A stretch of 25,507 nt of DNA from ZC4RG35 sp036375695 (GTDB lineage Bacteria > Actinomycetota > Acidimicrobiia > Spongiisociales > ZC4RG35): assembly GCA_036375695.1 (NCBI GenBank), contig DASVBU010000008.1, forward strand, positions 1-25,507. Reading direction: 5' to 3'. Of the stretch, positions 21,217 to 25,507 are shown piece by piece. A program made the translations under genes and the position numbers. The notes beneath the pieces are model-generated. The model was given only the letters and a program-made list of their open reading frames with translations, was not told where the DNA came from and searched no databases. How positions within the stretch are numbered: position 1 is the first letter of the stretch; every line of letters begins with the position of its first letter.

Positions 21217-21639
21217 ATGCCCACCGTGGCACTGACCAAGGAAAACTTCGACGACACGATCATGAACAACGACACCGTGTTCGTCGACTTCTGGGCCGAA
21301 TGGTGCGGACCCTGCCGCATGTTCGCCCCCGTGTTCGAGTCTGCCTCGGAGCGTCACGACGACATCGTTTTCGCCAAGGTGGACACCGACGCCGAGATCG
21401 AGCTCGCCGAGGCGTTCGGGATCCGCTCCATCCCCACCCTGATGGTGTTCCGGGACCAGATCATCCTCTATGCCCAGCCGGGCGCCCTCCCCGAACCCGT
21501 GTTCGAGGATCTCATCGGGAAGGTGCGTGAGGTGGACATGGATGCCGTCCGCGCCCAGATCGCGGCCGAGATGGAGCAGGCTGGCCACGATGGCCACGGT
21601 CACGACCACGACCATGACGGTCACGACCACGATCACTGA
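21217..21639 (+). CDS. trxA: Thioredoxin with histidine-rich C-terminal tail, 140 aa
   Basis: A cytosolic dithiol reductant. The active site WCGPC is at residues 29-33 in VFVDFWAEWCGPCRMFAPVF and the cis-proline is P73 (RSIPTLMVF). The thioredoxin fold is complete by about residue 105. A short helix and then an unusual tail follow, residues 123-140, with eight His alternating with Asp and Gly (GHDGHGHDHDHD...). Such tails bind Ni, Zn or Co in metallochaperones; whether this one does is unknown. AGGAG precedes ATG, and a sigma-R-type promoter lies 34 bp upstream. It meets the methyltransferase tail-to-tail with 6 bp between. Confidence 0.93.
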   Translation: MPTVALTKENFDDTIMNNDTVFVDFWAEWCGPCRMFAPVFESASERHDDIVFAKVDTDAEIELAEAFGIRSIPTLMVFRDQIILYAQPGALPEPVFEDLIGKVREVDMDAVRAQIAAEMEQAGHDGHGHDHDHDGHDHDH

Positions 21640-21645
21640 GGCCGC

Positions 21646-22389
21646 CTAGAGCGGTTTTCGGTACACGGAGACGTGTGCCTGTGACTGGTCGGTGAAGGGC
21701 CGGCGGTCGTACCAGTCCCAGCGGTCCTCGAGCTCCAGGCCCGCCATCTTCGCCATCAAGTCCATCTCGGTGGGCCAGGCATAGCGGATGGTCAAAGGAA
21801 GCACGACGGTTTCCCCCGATGGCAGCCGCCGCACGTTCTGGATCTCGATCACCTGCGTCGTGGCGTGGTGGATCGCCAGTTCGTAGGCATGGCTGCCGTT
21901 GGGCCCGAGACTGCCCAGACCGACCCGGGTGCCGTGCTTGTCGAACCTCTCCAGGTCGGGCACGAAGCAGTCGAGCACGAAGCGGCCCCCGGGCTCGAGG
22001 TGGGCCGCCACGTTGCGGAAACAGTCCACCTGGCGGTCCTGGGTGAGCAGGCAGAACAGGGTGTTGAAGCCGAGGAAGACCAGAGGGAACGTGTCGTCGA
22101 CCGGAACGTCGGCGAAGTCCCCCAGCACGACCTCGACCTGGTCTCCCCCGTCCTTCTGCCTGAGCTTTTCCACCATGAGCTCCGACTCGTCGATGCCAAC
22201 CACCTGTAAGCCACGTTTGACCAGGGGGAGGGCGATTCGACCGGTCCCGACACCGAGCTCGAGCATGCGGCGCTGCGGGCCCGACAACTCCTCGAGGACT
22301 TGAACCGCGTTGACGTCGACCTGGTTGAACAGCTCGTCGTAATACGGGCCCCAGACATCCCCGTACTTGGCGGGTTGCGAAGTCGTCAT
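21646..22389 (-). CDS. Class I SAM-dependent methyltransferase, 247 aa
   Basis: A Rossmann-fold methyltransferase. MLELGVGTGRIALPLVKRG (about residues 42-60) is motif I for S-adenosylmethionine, VVGIDESELMVEKLR motif II with the acidic ribose contact, and LEPGGRFVLDCFVPD motif III. The N-terminal YGDVWGPYYDELF is common in small-molecule methyltransferases. Substrate unknown. CAGACT lies six bases before ATG 22389 on the minus strand, consistent with a leaderless transcript divergent from the YbaK gene. Confidence 0.88.
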   Translation of the reverse strand: MTTSQPAKYGDVWGPYYDELFNQVDVNAVQVLEELSGPQRRMLELGVGTGRIALPLVKRGLQVVGIDESELMVEKLRQKDGGDQVEVVLGDFADVPVDDTFPLVFLGFNTLFCLLTQDRQVDCFRNVAAHLEPGGRFVLDCFVPDLERFDKHGTRVGLGSLGPNGSHAYELAIHHATTQVIEIQNVRRLPSGETVVLPLTIRYAWPTEMDLMAKMAGLELEDRWDWYDRRPFTDQSQAHVSVYRKPL

Positions 22390-22395
22390 GGCCCG

Positions 22396-22401
22396 AGTCT
22401 G
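22396..22401 (-). promoter_or_regulatory. Predicted -10 of the methyltransferase gene
   Basis: CAGACT (22401-22396, minus) is followed by six bases (CGGGCC) and ATG 22389. Confidence 0.4.
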
Positions 22402-22432
22402 GCAGGCGGTCGGCTCGCCACCGGGTGATTTC

Positions 22433-22444
22433 TATCCTGGGCCC
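22433..22444 (+). promoter_or_regulatory. Predicted leaderless promoter of the YbaK-type gene
   Basis: TATCCT (22433-22438), six bases (GGGCCC), then ATG 22445. The same hexamer and spacing occur before the small membrane gene at 20023. Confidence 0.6.
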
Positions 22445-22927
22445 ATGCCGATCGACCCGTCAGTAGTCGCCGACATGGAGCGTCTGGGGATCTCCTACGA
22501 GGCGATGGAAATCGACCCCGTCTACGCCGACACCGCCGAATTCTGCCGGGTCTACGGCATCCCGTTGGAGAACTCGGCGAACGCCATCCTGGTCGCGTCC
22601 CGCCAGCCGCCAGGCCATTACGCGCTGTGTGTGCTCCTGGCGACGACGCGTCTCGATGTCAACGGGACGGTGAGACGTCGCCTCGGTGTGCGCAAGGCGA
22701 GCTTCGCCCCCGCCGACCTGACGCGGGAACTGACCGGTCAGGAGATCGGTGGCGTGACGATCTTCGGTGTGCCGGAAGGGATTCCCGTCTGGATCGACTC
22801 CAGGGTGATGGAACCGGACTGGGTGATCGTCGGCGCCGGGAGCAGGGACGCCAAGATCCGGCTCGACCCACGGCAACTGGCCGATCTCGACGGCTACGAG
22901 GTGGTCGAGGATCTCGCCCGGGTCTGA
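22445..22927 (+). CDS. YbaK/ProX-type aminoacyl-tRNA deacylase-like protein, 160 aa
   Basis: The family hydrolyses mischarged tRNAs in trans, for example Cys- or Ala-tRNA-Pro. The single YbaK domain spans most of the protein: ENSANAILVASRQP, LLATTRLDVNGTVRRRLGVRKASFAP with the conserved Lys84, GGVTIFGVPEGIPVWID, and a VGAGSRDAKIRLDP end. The specific tRNA target cannot be told. ATG 22445 is preferred because TATCCT is six bases upstream; the longer frame from 22367 overlaps the divergent promoter. Its 3' end overlaps the convergent SURF1 gene by 34 bp. Confidence 0.85.
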   Translation: MPIDPSVVADMERLGISYEAMEIDPVYADTAEFCRVYGIPLENSANAILVASRQPPGHYALCVLLATTRLDVNGTVRRRLGVRKASFAPADLTRELTGQEIGGVTIFGVPEGIPVWIDSRVMEPDWVIVGAGSRDAKIRLDPRQLADLDGYEVVEDLARV

Positions 22928-23661
22928 CGGAGCCGGTTCCGCATCAGGAACCCGTAGCCCACCAACCCGATCACGGCGAAGGCGAACCACTGGATCGCAT
23001 AGGAGAGGTGCGGGCCCAGGTCGTCGAACGTGGGCGGCGGCACCGGCTCGGGCAGCCCCTCCCCCACTCCTTCGGCCACCAGGTACACCGGCGCCACCGG
23101 ATAGTCCAACTGGCGGGCGATGCGCGGGACATCGATGCGGTTCATTCGTTGCAGCCGGCCCTCGGCGGGGTCGGCCGGCCCGAAGGCCGAACGCACCTGG
23201 GTGGGCTCCACCCAGCCCGTGACGGTCAGCTCTCCCGGCTCCGGCGCGGCCTCCGCCACGGGTGGCGTGTCCATGTCGAGGGGAACCCATCCCCGGTTGA
23301 CCAGCACCGCCGAGCCGTCCTCGAGGATCAGCGGGGTGACGACGTGGAAGCCGGCACCCAGGGTGGGATGGACGCGAGAGCGGATCAGGACCTCGTCGTC
23401 GGGGGCGTATACGCCGGTGACGGCGACACGCGTGTACCGGATCGATTCGTAGTCGCCGTCTGCCGCGTCCAGGGCCTCCTCGAGGGACACCGGCTCTCCG
23501 GCCAGGCGTCGTCGGCCCTCGTCGTTTGCGTCTCGCACCTGTGAGTGACGGTCGAGCTGCCAGAAGCCGAGGAGCACGAACGCCACGGCCAGCAGTGCCA
23601 CCACGAGGTGGGCGACCAGCCAGCCCGGGCGGAGCAGCGGGTTACTTCGGCCGTCGGTCAG
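22894..23661 (-). CDS. SURF1-family cytochrome c oxidase assembly protein, 255 aa (CTG start proposed)
   Basis: A membrane protein that helps insert heme a in aa3-type oxidase, implying aerobic respiration. It has the family's two-helix layout: an N-terminal helix ending LLGFWQLDRHSQ, an extracytoplasmic domain with LVNRGWVPLD, and a C-terminal helix after GPHLSYAIQWFAFAVIG. The first GTG (23604) falls in the middle of helix 1. The coding frame continues upstream (LTDGRSNPLLRPGWLVAHL) to a stop at 23674-23676 with no ATG, GTG or TTG, leaving CTG 23661 as the best start. It begins 12 bp after the SSB-like gene, with no clear Shine-Dalgarno; translation by reinitiation is possible. Confidence 0.82.
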   Translation of the reverse strand: MTDGRSNPLLRPGWLVAHLVVALLAVAFVLLGFWQLDRHSQVRDANDEGRRRLAGEPVSLEEALDAADGDYESIRYTRVAVTGVYAPDDEVLIRSRVHPTLGAGFHVVTPLILEDGSAVLVNRGWVPLDMDTPPVAEAAPEPGELTVTGWVEPTQVRSAFGPADPAEGRLQRMNRIDVPRIARQLDYPVAPVYLVAEGVGEGLPEPVPPPTFDDLGPHLSYAIQWFAFAVIGLVGYGFLMRNRLRQTRARSSTTS

Positions 23662-23673
23662 GGTGAGATCACG

Positions 23674-24024
23674 TTAGACCCGCTCCCCGGCCTCTCCGGC
23701 GAGCGCCGACGCGACCGCATCCTCCACCACGACCTGTTCGGCGACGACCTCGATGCGACTCCGCCGTCCCTCGGGCCCTTCCCAGTATCGGCGCTGGACC
23801 GAGCCGACCGCCCAGAAGCCGTCCTCCAGCGTCCCCGGATGGTCCCAGAGGTCATCGGGCGGGTCCCACAGCGTCACCGGGACGACGTCGACCCGCTTCC
23901 TGGGCTGCTCGCTCCTGATGGTCACCAGGTACCGGATCAAGCGGCTGCCGCTGTCGAAGACGCGGCACTCCGGGTCGGCGGCCAGCCGGCCGCGCAGCAC
24001 AACGAGATTGATGTCGAGACTCAC
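23674..24024 (-). CDS. Short single-stranded DNA-binding (SSB)-like protein, 116 aa
   Basis: An OB-fold protein resembling SSB: SLDINLVVLRGRLAADPECRVFDSGSRLIRYLVTI at the N-terminus, then VVPVTLWD and the RIEVVAEQVVVED strand typical of the SSB core. It is much shorter than a housekeeping SSB and lacks the disordered linker and the acidic DDDIPF-type tail that recruits repair and replication proteins; it ends AGEAGERV. GTG 24024 follows GGGAGGGGAG closely, a strong ribosome site. It is probably an accessory paralogue. It sits between a TPR gene and SURF1 on the same strand. Confidence 0.78.
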   Translation of the reverse strand: MSLDINLVVLRGRLAADPECRVFDSGSRLIRYLVTIRSEQPRKRVDVVPVTLWDPPDDLWDHPGTLEDGFWAVGSVQRRYWEGPEGRRSRIEVVAEQVVVEDAVASALAGEAGERV

Positions 24025-24102
24025 CTCTCCCCTCCCTGTCGGTCCGGGAAGTGCGGACACCACCCAATGAAGCGCGTTTTGGAGCCGGTGGACAGGGGGT
24101 CG

Positions 24103-24864
24103 TCAGGAGAGCTCGGCGCGCAGCTCGTCGACGCCTTCGAAGTCGACCTCGTGGGACTCCACGGCGGCGAGCAGCTTGCGGGCGGCATCGGGATCGCCGG
24201 CGGCGAGCGCGACACGGGCGGCGACGAACCATCGCCTGAGCTCCGCCTGACTCGGGGATGCGACGAGCCGGGCGGGTCGGATCACCGGCCAGGCGTCTCG
24301 TGGCCGGCCCTGGTCGAGCAGATAAGAGGCGTAGACCACGCGGGCCTCGTGCTGGGTCTCGGGCCGCAACTCGGCCTCCTGGAGGGTCTTCCAGAGATTG
24401 GCGAGGCCCTGATGGTTGCCGAGGGCGCGGAGACAGTCGAGCTCGACGGGTGTGTGAATCAGGTCGCCGGTGATGCGGCGGAAGGTGCGCAGTTCGCGGA
24501 GGGCCTCCTCCCATTGGCCGGACCGGTAGAGGGAGAGCCCGAGGAGCTCGCGGATGGTGGCGGCCCGGGGTGACAGCTCCTTGGCCTTGCGCAGCTCGGT
24601 GACGGCGGCGCGGTAGCGGTCGTCGGCGAAGGCCTCCATGCCCTTGGCGAGGTGGAAGAGGGCCGGCTCGCGCTTCTCCTTGCCGGTGGAGCGGAGGATC
24701 TCCTCACGCACCCATCGCGGGAGTTGGCCTGAAGACACCGCGGTGATGCGTCCTCGTTGCGGGCGGGGGGCTTTGGAGCCCGGTTTGCGCTGGTCGCTGC
24801 GACCACGGCCATCGGGTCGCCGTCGGTCACCCTGTCCACGTCTTTTGTCGGATGGGCGCGCCAT
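24103..24864 (-). CDS. TPR-repeat protein with basic N-terminal tail, 253 aa
   Basis: The first 40 residues are highly basic and disordered (RPSDKRRGQGDRRRPDGRGRSD...). From about residue 65 there are helical pairs of the tetratricopeptide type: FHLAKGMEAFADDRYRAAVTELRKAKEL, TIRELLGLSLYRSGQWEEALRELRTF, HEARVVYASYLLDQGRPRDAW, and RWFVAARVALAAGDPDAARKLLAAVE. Such repeats mediate protein contacts, and the basic tail could bind RNA or DNA. ATG 24864 follows GGAG by eight bases. It starts only 14 bp after the 5S rRNA terminator, leaving little room for an independent promoter. Confidence 0.8.
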   Translation of the reverse strand: MARPSDKRRGQGDRRRPDGRGRSDQRKPGSKAPRPQRGRITAVSSGQLPRWVREEILRSTGKEKREPALFHLAKGMEAFADDRYRAAVTELRKAKELSPRAATIRELLGLSLYRSGQWEEALRELRTFRRITGDLIHTPVELDCLRALGNHQGLANLWKTLQEAELRPETQHEARVVYASYLLDQGRPRDAWPVIRPARLVASPSQAELRRWFVAARVALAAGDPDAARKLLAAVESHEVDFEGVDELRAELS

Positions 24865-24878
24865 CGATCTGCTCCGTC

Positions 24879-24911
24879 AAGAAAGGAGGGGCCAACGACG
24901 CTGGCCCCTCC
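24879..24911 (-). terminator. Rho-independent terminator of the rRNA operon
   Basis: On the minus strand GGAGGGGCCA pairs perfectly with TGGCCCCTCC (24911-24902 and 24894-24885) around a 7-nt loop and is followed by TTTCTT. The plus strand also ends in GTTTTG, so it could work in both directions. Confidence 0.9.
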
Positions 24912-24920
24912 GAGTTTTGA

Positions 24921-25040
24921 TGTCCGGCGGTGACCTACTCTCCCAGGGGGTTGCCCCCCAAGTACCATCGGCGCTGACGGGTTTCACTTCCGTGTTCGGA
25001 ATGGGAACGGGTGGTTCCCCGTCGCTATAGCCACCGGACA
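24921..25040 (-). rRNA. rrf: 5S ribosomal RNA
   Basis: About 120 nt on the minus strand. The terminal stem pairs TGTCCGGTGGC at the 5' end with the GCCGGACA end. Conserved internal segments CCACCCGTTCCCATTCCGAA, ACACGGAAGTGAAAC and TGGGAGAGTAGGTC are present. It lies about 66 bp after the 23S end. End points are approximate to one or two bases. Confidence 0.95.
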
Positions 25041-25106
25041 AACCTTCGAGCCTCGGGCAACCCGAGAGCTCCATAGCGAGCACGATCCGTCATCGGAGGA
25101 TTCTCT

Positions 25107-25507
<401 letters not shown>

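Overview
The window is GC-rich DNA (roughly two thirds G+C by eye) from an actinobacterium. The evidence is a gene order shared with mycobacteria (pgsA, gcvH, garA, ftsR-type MerR, DUF151, resR-type MerR, matching the M. tuberculosis Rv1822-Rv1830 neighbourhood), many GTG starts, 4-nt stop/start overlaps, a DUF222-HNH (13E12-type) protein, and a sigma-R-type promoter before thioredoxin. Mixed features (two-subunit aconitase X, an extra dac-hpt pair, no tilS or ftsH) suggest a deep-branching lineage such as Acidimicrobiia rather than a mycobacterium. That placement is inference.

Layout. 1-3042 is an accessory-looking stretch: the 3' part of a DUF222-HNH gene, tRNA-Pro(GGG), a complete 1,452-bp insertion sequence with 26-bp inverted ends and a perfect 6-bp target duplication, and a three-repeat Ltp-type surface lipoprotein just beyond it. 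The insertion sequence also carries a 42-residue, seven-cysteine ORF convergent with the transposase.

3326-11025 (+) is a conserved core block: PgsA-like phosphatidyltransferase, GcvH, GarA-like FHA protein, FtsR-like MerR, D,D-carboxypeptidase, Hpt, DUF151 nuclease, ResR-like MerR, a PD-(D/E)XK-like protein that appears to start at CTG, GcvT, a PPOX-fold protein and a monoacylglycerol-lipase-like hydrolase. It links glycine/one-carbon metabolism, cell-wall trimming and growth regulators. 11022-13108 (-) holds threonine dehydrogenase and adenosine deaminase. 13151-16107 (+) holds YqgE, RNase HII and both aconitase X subunits, followed by a soluble PAS histidine kinase without a response regulator.

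17184-19864 (+) is galE plus a phosphohexomutase, for UDP-sugar supply. A 65-residue two-helix membrane protein (-) and an N-acetylmuramoyl-L-alanine amidase lipoprotein (+) then diverge from one compact promoter. Next come thioredoxin with a histidine-rich tail, a methyltransferase (-), a YbaK-type deacylase (+), and SURF1, a short SSB-like protein and a TPR protein (all -). The window ends in 5S rRNA and the 3' part of 23S rRNA on the minus strand.

A recurring signal is a (T/C)ANNNT hexamer followed by 6-9 bases and then the start codon, with no Shine-Dalgarno. This is the layout of leaderless transcripts. It precedes about a dozen genes here, including both ORFs of the insertion sequence, and is the most useful unlisted structure in the window. 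No CRISPR array, prophage or obvious biosynthetic cluster was seen.
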